DNA from: Verrucomicrobiota bacterium
Lineage (GTDB): Bacteria; Verrucomicrobiota; Verrucomicrobiia; Limisphaerales; UBA8199
NCBI GenBank assembly: GCA_026397855.1
Contig: JAPLUA010000188.1
Coordinates: 1-22,468, forward strand
Length of the DNA: 22,468 nucleotides
Reading direction: 5' to 3'
Positions 6,464 to 15,200 of this stretch are shown piece after piece; the first letter of the stretch is position 1, and each line of letters starts with the position of its first letter. The notes under the pieces are model-generated. The model saw nothing but the letters and a program-made list of their open reading frames with translations, ran no database searches and was not told the DNA's origin. Made by a program: the position numbers and the translations under genes.

Positions 6464-7789
6464 TTAAACGAACTCGTTGATCAGGTTCTCCAGGAACTCC
6501 TGCCGGCCGCTGGTATTCGGCGCGGCGTCGCCCTTGCCGAGCATGTAGGCTTCGAGATCCTTGAGGTTGGCCTTGCCAGCCTCGATCTTCGCGCCGATGC
6601 CAGCATCCCAGGAACTGTAACGTTGCTTTACGAAGTTCGCCAGGCGTCCGTCCTTGCGGATGGCGGAGGCGATCTTCAGGCCGCGCGCGAAGGCGTCCAT
6701 ACCGCCGATGTGAGCGTAGAACAGGTCAACCGGCTCGAAGCTCTCCCGGCGAACCTTGGCGTCGAAATTCGTGCCGCCGGTCTTGAGGCCGCCCATGCCC
6801 AGGATCGAAAGCATGATCTCGGTGGTGAGATAGATGTTGGTCGGGAACTGGTCGGTGTCCCAGCCCAGGAGCATGTCGCCGGTGTTGGCGTCAATGGAGC
6901 CGAGGGCGCCGGCGGCGATGGCCACCTCCATCTCGTGCTGCATGGTGTGGCCGGCCAGCGTGGCGTGGTTCGTCTCGAGGTTGAGCTTGAAGTCGCAGAG
7001 CAGATTGTATTCGCGGAGGAAGTTCAGGCAGGCGGCGGTATCGGAGTCGTATTGATGCTTGGTCGGCTCTTTGGGTTTGGGCTCGATGTAGAACTGGCCC
7101 TTGAAGCCGATGGATTTCTTGTAGTCCACGGCCAGGTGCAGGAATCGGCCCAGGTGATCCATCTCGCGCTTCAGGTCGGTGTTGAGGAGGGTGCTGTATC
7201 CCTCGCGTCCACCCCAGAAAACATAGCCTGCGCCCTTGAGGGTGTGGGTGACCTCGATTGCCTTTTTGACCTGGGCCGCGGCATACGAAAATACGTCGGC
7301 GTTGCAGCTCGTGGCGGCGCCGTGCGCGAAGCGCGGATGCACGAACAGGCAGGCCGTGCCCCAAAGCAACTGCACCCCCGTGCGCGCCTGCTCCTCCTTG
7401 AGGATCTTGACGATGGTGTCGAGGTTCCGGTTGGTCTCGCGGAGCGACTTGCCTTCCGGCGCGACATCCCGGTCGTGAAAGGCGTAGAAGGGGGCGCCGA
7501 GCTTCTCCAGGAACTCGAAGGCCACGCGCGCGCGGGTCTCGGCCATCTTCATCGAGTTGGTGCCGTCCTCCCACGGGCGGACGGCGGTCCCTACGCCGAA
7601 CATGTCGGATAGTTGTCCCCGAATCGTATGCCAGTAGGTGACCGAGAATCGCAGGTGGTCCTTCATGGACTTGCCGTTGATGATCTCGTCGGCGTTGTAG
7701 TGCTTGAAGGCGAGCGGGTTCGTGGAGTGCGGGCCTTCGTATTGGATTTTGGAGATGCCGGGAAAGAATGCTTTGGATTGCTTATTCAT
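6464..7789 (-). CDS. xylA: Xylose isomerase
   Basis: The 441-residue class II enzyme interconverts D-xylose and D-xylulose (and glucose/fructose) in the cytoplasm using two divalent metals. Visible signatures are WEDGTNS (73-79), the catalytic His105 and Asp108 in FHDRD, GGREGYSTL (193-201), and the metal-site stretch IEPKPKEPTKHQYD (235-248) with Glu236 and Lys238, followed by the later metal ligands in DTDQFP. Length matches the family. ATG 7789 gives the usual N-terminus (KAFFPGISKIQYEGP); a longer frame reaches a TTG at 7840 and is rejected. A perfect TATAAT lies on the minus strand at 7804-7799, nine bases before the ATG. No xylulokinase or xylose transporter is in the window. The serine hydrolase gene ends 84 bp upstream on the same strand. 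Confidence 0.95.
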   Translation of the reverse strand: MNKQSKAFFPGISKIQYEGPHSTNPLAFKHYNADEIINGKSMKDHLRFSVTYWHTIRGQLSDMFGVGTAVRPWEDGTNSMKMAETRARVAFEFLEKLGAPFYAFHDRDVAPEGKSLRETNRNLDTIVKILKEEQARTGVQLLWGTACLFVHPRFAHGAATSCNADVFSYAAAQVKKAIEVTHTLKGAGYVFWGGREGYSTLLNTDLKREMDHLGRFLHLAVDYKKSIGFKGQFYIEPKPKEPTKHQYDSDTAACLNFLREYNLLCDFKLNLETNHATLAGHTMQHEMEVAIAAGALGSIDANTGDMLLGWDTDQFPTNIYLTTEIMLSILGMGGLKTGGTNFDAKVRRESFEPVDLFYAHIGGMDAFARGLKIASAIRKDGRLANFVKQRYSSWDAGIGAKIEAGKANLKDLEAYMLGKGDAAPNTSGRQEFLENLINEFV

Positions 7790-7798
7790 GATTCTAAA

Positions 7799-7804
7799 AT
7801 TATA
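7799..7804 (-). promoter_or_regulatory. Possible -10 element of xylA
   Basis: The minus strand carries TATAAT, an exact consensus -10, ending nine bases before the xylA ATG. Transcription would begin only two or three bases before the start codon. No good -35 is seen 16-18 bases upstream, so this may be chance. Confidence 0.3.
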
Positions 7805-7873
7805 GGGGCCAAAGCTAGTGTTCCACTGCTCGAAAGACAAGCGGGGACTTGCCGCTGGCGATCGTCCGGCGGC

Positions 7874-9040
7874 CTACTTCTTATCGAACGCGCCCAGGAT
7901 TGCCGCGATGGCCGCGCGCCGCACGGCACCGAGCTTATCGTTGTCGCGGGTGGGGTGGACGGCGTTGGTGAGGAGCACGAGATACATCTTGCGGCTGAGT
8001 TCGATGCGGATGTAGGTGCCGGTAAAGCCATTGTGGCCGATGGCCCGTTGGTCTCCCCGTTCCGGCCCCCAGCCCAGTCCCCGATGGGAATTCGGGGCGA
8101 GGTCGTGCTCGCGGGCGAATTCCCTGAAGACAGCTTGAGAGAGCCACTTGCTGTTCCCGTCATCCGCGCGCAACAGCTCGGCGGCCAGCTTGGCGAGGTC
8201 TTCCGCGGTCGAGAACAGGCCCGCGTGGCCTGTGATGCCCTCGCCGGCGCGCGCATTCTCGTCGTGGACAACGCCGCGCACCATGTTGGTGGAGTTCGGC
8301 AGCTTCTCCGTGGGGGCGATGCGGGCAAGCATCTGGACCGGCGGATTGCGCAGAGTATTGGTCATGCCAAGCGGCACGAAGACAAGTTCCCGCTCCAGTT
8401 CCGCCAGAGGTTTCCCGCCGGCGCGAGCAGCGATCTCCCCGGCCAGACACATGCCGAGGTCGCTGTAGCGGAATCGAGCGCCCGGCTCGCTCTCCAATGG
8501 AGTTGTGAGAATGGCGTGAAGCATCGCGGGGTAATTGGTCTGGGTGCGATAGTAGGCTTTCCAGGCTGCCAGTCCGGCGGTGTGGGTCAGCAGGTGCTCG
8601 ATTGTGATCTGCTTCCGCCAGACCTTGTCCTCAGAGGTAGGCGCCAGATCAATAAACTCGGGGATGTACTTGCTGACCGGATCGGTGACGCGCACTTTGC
8701 CTTGCTGGACCAATTGCATGAAGACGGCTGTCGTGCCGGTCACTTTCGTAACCGAGGCCAGGTCGTAGAGGGTGGCGCAGGTGACCGGCGTGGCGCGCGA
8801 GTAATCCAACGAGCCGAACGCCGCCGACCACAGCACCTTATCCGCCGTGCCGACTACTACGGTGCAGCCGGGGAAAGCGCGGTCCTCGATGCCCTGCCGA
8901 AGGATGGCCGCGGCCCCCGAAAAGTCCGGCGCGCCACCCGCGAAAGCGGTTACCGCGAAGATAGGCAGGAACGAAAGATGTATCAGGCACTTGGCCGCTG
9001 CTGCCTGGAGGAATGCGAAGCCAAGAGGTTTAGTGCTCAT
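7874..9040 (-). CDS. Secreted serine hydrolase (beta-lactamase/class C esterase fold)
   Basis: This 388-residue protein belongs to the penicillin-binding-protein-like serine hydrolases (Pfam beta-lactamase). The nucleophile motif SxxK is SVTK (96-99), inside LYDLASVTK. The second motif, YxN in lactamases, is YSD (192-194) here, and the third box is HNGFTG (336-341), the HxG form typical of esterases and D-amino peptidases rather than true lactamases. Residues 15-34 are hydrophobic and end in TAFAGG, so it is probably exported. ATG 9040 is used; a TTG three codons earlier is possible. The substrate is unknown: peptidoglycan peptides or esters are the usual targets of the group, and antibiotic resistance should not be assumed. 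xylA follows 84 bp downstream on the same strand. Confidence 0.88.
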   Translation of the reverse strand: MSTKPLGFAFLQAAAAKCLIHLSFLPIFAVTAFAGGAPDFSGAAAILRQGIEDRAFPGCTVVVGTADKVLWSAAFGSLDYSRATPVTCATLYDLASVTKVTGTTAVFMQLVQQGKVRVTDPVSKYIPEFIDLAPTSEDKVWRKQITIEHLLTHTAGLAAWKAYYRTQTNYPAMLHAILTTPLESEPGARFRYSDLGMCLAGEIAARAGGKPLAELERELVFVPLGMTNTLRNPPVQMLARIAPTEKLPNSTNMVRGVVHDENARAGEGITGHAGLFSTAEDLAKLAAELLRADDGNSKWLSQAVFREFAREHDLAPNSHRGLGWGPERGDQRAIGHNGFTGTYIRIELSRKMYLVLLTNAVHPTRDNDKLGAVRRAAIAAILGAFDKK

Positions 9041-9144
9041 GAATCCCAAGGGGCGGCACCAGCCCAGTGTTGATAAGCGCTGTGGCGGCGGACGGGGGCC
9101 AGTGGTTCTGCAGGTAACGACAATTAACTGCCCTTGCCAGTTGA

Positions 9145-10080
9145 TTATAGGCCGAATTGGTTCTTGTTTTGTCCGGGGGAGTCTTGGGGATCCAGGATGG
9201 GGTTGCCCCCCGGTATGGGCGGCATTGTACCCTGGGAGATCTCTTTCTGGTATTTGAGGGTATAGGCCGCTCCCATGATCGCCGATTGTTCGGGAGTCAT
9301 CGGCGTTTCCGGCGGCCAGTTCTGCTGCGGCCTGGGCGCTGAGGCTGGAGCCCCCAGCCCACTCAATGCAACCGCGCCCGGTGTGGCTGTTCCTGACGAT
9401 GTAGAAACCGGCATTGCGCCGTAACCCTGGGACGGGACCGCACTATAAGCGTTTGGCGGGGCCCCCCCTCCATAGCCTGAAGGGTTCATGGACGCGCCGG
9501 TGGAATTATTCATGCGCGGGTCGCGGGTCATGGGGATGGACCGCTGGTAGCTGCTGCCGGGGGGTGAGAAACCCGGATTTCCGCGCGGAGGCGGCACACC
9601 TCCCCCGAAAGCGGGAGGAGCGCCGGGCATACCTGGAGTGGGCGGCGGAGAGTTGGCGATAACCACGCCATTGTTCTTGAAACTGAGGTTCGTGATCGTG
9701 CCAAAGTTATTCACCTTCACGGTCCCCGCCTTATCGTCAATTTCCAGCACTTCAATGTCGCCATCGCGCTGGCCCTGGGCGAGAATGAAAGACTGTTCTT
9801 CGGCCTTCACTCCGGGTTTGGTCGGCATCATGACTTTCATGAGCGCGCGCTTGTTGCCCAGAAGAGTGGTGATGCCCTGAAGCGTGATTTTAGGGGGCGG
9901 AACCTTGTTTTGCTGCTCGTCCGGGGGGGTGGGTGGCGGCGGCGGCTTAAGGCCAAACACATTCCGGTCCACGATTCCCTGGTAGGGACTTCCGGACGCC
10001 TGGACGGCCAGCCCGTTTGCCGCTGTCCAGAGCATAAAAGCACCGGCTATGCAACCCGTTGTCGTTACACCGTATGTCAT
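9145..10080 (-). CDS. GspC/PilP-like proline-rich envelope protein
   Basis: The 311-residue product has an N-terminal hydrophobic segment (about 8-28), then DRNVFGL (38-44), which resembles the RNxFG homology-region motif of type II secretion GspC and type IV pilus PilP proteins. A proline-rich linker follows (44-63). A compact beta-rich region at about 64-140 (KITLQGITTLLGNKRALMKV, then QRDGDIEVLEI) is consistent with the GspC/PilP fold. The remaining half is Pro/Gly/Ser-rich and probably disordered. No secretin, ATPase or pseudopilin gene adjoins it, so if it is a secretion component its partners are elsewhere. It diverges from prfB across about 100 bp. Specific function is not established; the assignment rests on the motif and layout. 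Confidence 0.55.
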   Translation of the reverse strand: MTYGVTTTGCIAGAFMLWTAANGLAVQASGSPYQGIVDRNVFGLKPPPPPTPPDEQQNKVPPPKITLQGITTLLGNKRALMKVMMPTKPGVKAEEQSFILAQGQRDGDIEVLEIDDKAGTVKVNNFGTITNLSFKNNGVVIANSPPPTPGMPGAPPAFGGGVPPPRGNPGFSPPGSSYQRSIPMTRDPRMNNSTGASMNPSGYGGGAPPNAYSAVPSQGYGAMPVSTSSGTATPGAVALSGLGAPASAPRPQQNWPPETPMTPEQSAIMGAAYTLKYQKEISQGTMPPIPGGNPILDPQDSPGQNKNQFGL

Positions 10081-10179
10081 GACATCAATATACTGCTACC
10101 CGTAATCGAACACCACCGGGAAATGATAGTTGCGCACGTTCACTTGCAAGGAGGTCGGCTCCCTCTTAGGATACGGGAA

Positions 10180-11326
10180 ATGTTTGACGCGATTAAGGCC
10201 CAACTGACGACCGCCGCCGGGAAACTTGTCCATCTGCGGAGGTTTCTTTGACGTAGCCACCGCGCAAAAACGCCTGGGGGAGATCAATGCCCTCATGACG
10301 GGTGAAACATTCTGGAACAACCGGGAACAGGCCCAGAAGCTGATTGACGAGGCGAACTCCCTGCGGGGCAAGACCGAGCCGCTGCTCAAGGCGGCGAAGC
10401 AGCTTGAGGACTTCCAGGTGATGGTGGAGCTGGGCGAAGCGGAGCCTGCAGCGGCCCAGCTTAGCGTCCAGCGGGAACTGGAAAAGGATCTGGCGGCGTT
10501 CTTCCTTGAGGTGGATTCCCTGGAATTGAAGGTGTTCCTGAACGGGCCGCACGACAAGAGCAACTGCATCATGAGCATCAACGGCGGGGCCGGGGGGACC
10601 GAGGCCCAGGACTGGGCGGAGATGCTGTCGCGGATGTACCAGCGCTGGGCGGAGTTGCGGGGCTGGAAGTCCGAGGTTACCGACCTGCTGAAAGGGGAAA
10701 CCGCCGGAGTCAAGAGCGTCACGCTGCTGATCCAGGGCGAGAATGCCTATGGCTTCACCAAGGCCGAGCGGGGCGTACACCGGCTGGTGCGCATCTCGCC
10801 CTTCGACTCCAACAAGCGGCGGCACACCAGCTTCGCCAGCGTGGATGTGATTGCCGAGATCGAGGAGGACACGGGGGAGATCGCGATTCCGCCCACTGAG
10901 TTCTCAGTCGATACGTTCCGATCGGGCGGCAAAGGCGGCCAGAACGTGAACAAGGTCGAGACCGCAGTGCGCATCACCCACATTCCGACCGGGCTGGTCG
11001 TGGCCTCGCAAAGCCAGCGATCACAGCACCAGAACCGTGCCACGGCGATGAAGCTCCTGCTCTCGCGCATATACGCACAGCGGGTGGACGCGCAGAAGGC
11101 GGAGATGGAGCGCTTTTATGGGGACAAAGGCAGCATCTCCTGGGGTAACCAGATACGCAGCTACGTTTTCCAGCCCTACCGGATGGTGAAGGACCTGCGC
11201 ACGGGCGTCGAGACCAGCAACGTGCAGGGGGTGATGGACGGCGACCTGGACACGTTCGTGAACGGCTGGCTCCGGGCCGGCTGTCCCGCCAAGCGCATGC
11301 AGGGCGTGAGGGATGAAGAGGAGTAA
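10180..11326 (+). CDS. prfB: Peptide chain release factor 2 (programmed +1 frameshift)
   Basis: RF2 ends translation at UGA and UAA. The gene is in two frames. Frame one starts at ATG 10180 (MFDAIKAQLTTAAGK...) and reaches CTT-TGA at 10246-10251. A +1 slip at CTT skips T10249 and continues at GAC 10250, giving RRFL-DVATAQKRLGEIN and a 381-residue product, close to E. coli RF2 (365), with the junction at the same place (L then D). The slip site is preceded by CGGAGG (10237-10242), the internal Shine-Dalgarno-like stimulator. Motifs in place are SPF (206-208), which reads UGA, and GGQ (252-254), which triggers peptidyl-tRNA hydrolysis. The frameshift makes expression self-limiting: abundant RF2 terminates at the internal UGA. 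A single-frame reading starting at 10226 misses the N-terminus. Confidence 0.95.
10237..10252 (+). promoter_or_regulatory. prfB +1 frameshift site
   Basis: CGGAGG-TTT-CTT-TGA-C contains the three known elements: an anti-SD-pairing GGAGG just upstream, the slippery CTT codon, and a UGA stop followed by C, a weak termination context. This matches the canonical bacterial prfB site. Confidence 0.93.
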
Positions 11327-11329
11327 GAT

Positions 11330-11385
11330 CCGAAATCCGAAGGCCGAAATCCGAAGGAAACCCGAAACCCGAAGCTCGAAAGGCA
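11330..11385 (+). repeat. CCGAAAT/CCGAAGG heptamer tandem repeat
   Basis: The 14-mer CCGAAATCCGAAGG occurs twice in perfect tandem (11330-11343 and 11344-11357), then decays into AAACCCGAAACCCGAAGC. The basic unit is seven bases beginning CCGAA. It starts four bases after the prfB stop. GGCCGAAATCCGAA recurs at 3831-3844. Confidence 0.75.
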
Positions 11386-11410
11386 TGAGTCAGATTCTAT
11401 CCTGCGGCCA

Positions 11411-12217
11411 ATGACGATTCTTGATACCATTGTTAAAGAGAAGCAGCGTGAGGTTGCGCGGCTGCCGCAGCGCACGCTGACGGCGGAGGATTTGCAAGCG
11501 GCGCTACGGGCGCGGGGCGACCGGCGGGACTTTGCGGGGGCGCTGCGGAAGTCCGCAGCAGGCCGGTTGGCGCTGATCGCAGAGGTCAAGAAAGCCTCCC
11601 CGTCGGCCGGGGTAATCCGGCCTGATTTCGAGCCGGCGCGCATTGCCCGGGAGTATGAAGCGGCAGGGGCGAGCTGCCTTTCCGTGCTCACGGACGAGAA
11701 GTTCTTCCAGGGATCGTTGGAGTATTTGCGGCAAGTGCGGAGCGCGGTGAGCCTGCCGCTGCTGCGGAAGGATTTCGTCATTGATGCGAGGCAGATCCTG
11801 GAGGCGATCGAGTGGGGCGCGGACGCGATCCTGCTCATTGTCGCGATCCTGACCGATGAACAGTTGCGGCACCTTCATGCCCTGGCGACGGGCGCGGGCC
11901 TGGCCGCGCTGGTCGAGGTGCACGACGAAGCGGAGCTGGATCGGGCGCTGGCCGCGGGAGCGGAACTCATCGGGGTCAACAATCGCAACCTGAAGACCTT
12001 CAAAGTGGACCTGGCAACGACCGAGCGGCTGGCCGCGCGTTTGCGCGCCCATGCGTCCGCTGTGGAACTCCCGCCGTTGCTGGTCGCCGAAAGCGGCATC
12101 CGCACCCGGGCCGATGTCGAGCGGTTGGCTCAATGCGGAGCCCGGGCCATGCTGGTGGGAGAATCACTGATGCGCCACGCCGACATTGCCGCCAAAGCGC
12201 GCGAGCTGCTTGGCTGA
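11411..12217 (+). CDS. trpC: Indole-3-glycerol phosphate synthase
   Basis: The 268-residue TIM-barrel enzyme closes CdRP to indole-3-glycerol phosphate, the fourth step of tryptophan synthesis, in the cytoplasm. Signature stretches are AEVKKASPSAG (57-67), LRKDFVID (118-125) with Lys120, LVEVHDE (167-173) with Glu169, IGVNNRNL (187-194), and AESGI (226-230) near the phosphate-binding loops. These match the family's catalytic Lys and Glu residues and Asn/Ser anthranilate contacts. Length is typical, and it is a stand-alone TrpC, not fused to TrpF as in E. coli. No other trp synthesis gene is adjacent, so the pathway genes are scattered. It follows prfB by 84 bp, filled by a heptamer repeat. 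Shine-Dalgarno support is weak. Confidence 0.95.
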   Translation: MTILDTIVKEKQREVARLPQRTLTAEDLQAALRARGDRRDFAGALRKSAAGRLALIAEVKKASPSAGVIRPDFEPARIAREYEAAGASCLSVLTDEKFFQGSLEYLRQVRSAVSLPLLRKDFVIDARQILEAIEWGADAILLIVAILTDEQLRHLHALATGAGLAALVEVHDEAELDRALAAGAELIGVNNRNLKTFKVDLATTERLAARLRAHASAVELPPLLVAESGIRTRADVERLAQCGARAMLVGESLMRHADIAAKARELLG

Positions 12218-12280
12218 TGCCGATAGCCAGGGGTCAGGGTTGCAACAGGCTGCCGGACGTGTTAGAACCCATTCATCCTT

Positions 12281-15200
12281 ATGGTGCCTGCCTTTCATTC
12301 GCGTCGGATTGCGGCGGTGGTCTTAACCAGCCTGCTGGCTTTTATCCGGCCGGGTTTATCGCCCGCAGGCCTGGCTCCCGTCCCGACAACCTCGCATCCG
12401 CGCGATACAACGCTCCCTGGCCAAAGCTTGCGGCGCCAAGTCGAGGACGACTGGCTGCGACAGGCGAAAGCCATTGAGGAGGGGGCGGTTGGCGCCGTTT
12501 CGACCGAGACGGACGCTCGCGGCGGCTGCGACGGCGTCAAGAATGGCAAATACGCCTTCCATACGGCGCAGGAGCCGAATCCCTGGTGGCAGGTGGACCT
12601 CGGTGAGGTAGTCCCCCTGCGCCGAATCGTTGTGTTTAACCGGCTCGACTACGCGCCGGGCCTGCATAATGCCGATAACCTGCGCGTCCTGACATCGGAC
12701 GACGGCCAGCATTGGACGTTGCGCCACGAGATCCGCGGGCAACACTTTGGCGGCATCAGCGGCGCGCGACCGCTGGAAGTGCTTTTCAAGGATGACCAGG
12801 TGCGCGGACGGTTCGTGCGGCTTCAGATCCCCAGTGACGCGCCGATTTTCCTTCACCTGGACGAGGTGGAGATCTACGGCGTTGCCGCCCCCGGGCGGAA
12901 TCTGGCGCTGCACCGGCCCGCCAATCAGAGCAGCATCAGCCAGTGGTCCACCGCCAAGCGGTTGGCGACGCCCATTGAAAAGCGGCAATATCCGACGGCG
13001 GCGTGGATCGAGCGGGGACGAAAGCTGGCGGTGGACTTGCGCGGGGCGGGAACGGAAGTCACGCCCTGGCTCGGAAAACTCGACGCGGCGGCGCAGCTCC
13101 TGCGCACGCTGCCGCAGGATGCCACGGAAGAGCCGCGGCGCGCGCTCTACCTCCAGACGCGCTGGATCGTGCGCGGACTGGTGTTTGCCAACCCGGCGCT
13201 CGATTTCGACCAGCTCCTGTTTGTGAAGCGCTTCACCCAGGAGACCTACCCCGACGTCTGCCTGAATCACATGCCGTGGGTGTCACGCCCCGGCGGGGAC
13301 TTGTGCATTCTGTCGCCCCCGGTCGGACAGGGGCTCGCAGCCGCGCTGGCGTCGCCCGGCGAGTCCTCCTTGCGGGTCCGTGGGTTGCTGAACCGGGCGC
13401 TGGGCCCCGGCCATGTCCATGGGATGGATTTGTGGTGGGACGGGAGCCGGGTCGTGTTCGGCTATGCGCGCACGCCGGGTGATGAACCGCCCGAGGGCTG
13501 GAAGGATCGCGCGCGCAGTTACGGGTTCCGGCGTACGGTCGAGCCGATTCATCTCTTCGAGATCGGTATTGATGGGCGGAACCTGCGGCAGCTCACCTCT
13601 GGGGAGTGGAGCGACCTGGACCCGACTTACACGCCTGGCGGGGACATTGTATTCGTCTCCGAGCGGTGTGGCACATCCCTCCAGTGCAACGAATACGACA
13701 AGGACGAAACGAGCTGCAACCTCTACGTGATGAAGCCCGACGGCAGCGGCATCCGGCGCCTGAGTGTGAACAAGGACGGCGATTACCTGCCGCACACGCT
13801 GGATGACGGCACGGTAGGCTACTTGCGCTGGGAGTATCACGAACGGAGCTGGGCCTTCATCCAGTCCCTCTGGACCATCCGGCCCGACGGCACTGGCGCC
13901 GACGCCCTCTTCAAGCAACACTTCGTTAATCCCTGGGCCATCGAGGACGTCCGCTCGATCCCCGGCAGCCGGAAACTGGTATGCGTCGCCGCCGGCCACC
14001 ACACGCTGGCCGTCGGGCCGCTGGTCGTCGTGGACCCTTCCCTCGGCATCAACGAGCCCAAAGGCATATCGATTGTGACGCCCGACGTGAAGCCGACCGA
14101 AGGTGGCATGGACGGCGTGCCCGTGCCTGAGGGCGGCACGCAGGACGCGGGCGGGCTTTACTCGACGCCTTGGGCGCTTTCGGAGAAGTGCTTCCTGGCG
14201 TCCTACACCTACTCGAACAAAGAGACCGACGCCAAGGGCTACGGTCTCTACGTGGTGGATGTCTTCGGCAACAAGGATCTCGTCCATCGCGACCCGGAGA
14301 TTTCCTGCTTCATGCCAACACCGTTGCGGCCCAGGCCGCGCCCGCCGATCTTCCCCGACCTGGTGGACCTTGCCAAAGACCGCGCCACCTGTGTCATCAG
14401 CGATGCGAGCTTTGGCTCGGAGGAACTGGCCGGCCGCATCCGCTACGTGCGCATCGCCGAGCCGATCGGCTGGCCCTATGACAACCAGCTCGGCGGCCAG
14501 CGCTACGGTGAAAAGGGCCCGCACCTGGTCAACTGGACCCCCATCCGCATCCTGGGTGATGTGCCGGTCGAGCGCGACGGCAGCGCCCATTTCGAGGTGC
14601 CCGCCGACACGGCCGTGTATTTCCAACTGCTCGACGAGAACCGCATGGAGCTGCGGCGCATGCGGAGCTTCATCAGCTTTCAACCGGGCGAGAAGCGCGC
14701 CTGCGCGGGTTGCCACGAAACGCGCGCTGTCGCGCCGCGCCGGGGTTCGCCGCCGCTGGCCGCTTCCCGGCCGCCGCAAAAACTGATCCTGCCCCCGTGG
14801 GGGGACCGCCCAGTGAGCTTCCTGCGCGACATTCAGCCGATCCTGGACCGCCATTGCGTCCAATGCCACGGCGGCCTCAAGCCGGCGGGCGGCCTCGATT
14901 TCTGCGGCGGGCTCACCGATTGGTCCCGCGAGAGCGAGCAGTGGTGGGGCCTGGTTCCCGGCTACGGCTTCAACCGCGCATTCGAGACGATCACGCGGGC
15001 CAGGCTGGTTGCCGCCGCCGAGCCCAACGTGCAGGACGCCAGCATCACGCCTCCCCTGGCCTACGGCGCGCACCAGAGCAAGCTCCTCAAGGCGATTGAT
15101 GGGGCGACCCATCGTGAGCGCGTGCAGTTGAATCCCGACGAGCGCCTTTGCCTTACGATGTGGATGGACGCCAACGCCCCCTACCACGATCGCTTTGTCA

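Noticed and set aside
7874..9040. Antibiotic-resistance beta-lactamase
   Set aside because: The SxxK and HxG motifs are shared by many esterases and peptidases of this fold, and the second motif is YSD rather than YxN, so a resistance call is not supported.
10226..11326. prfB read as one frame from TTG 10226
   Set aside because: It gives an N-terminus unlike RF2. The upstream frame from ATG 10180 plus the CTT-TGA-C shift restores a normal one.
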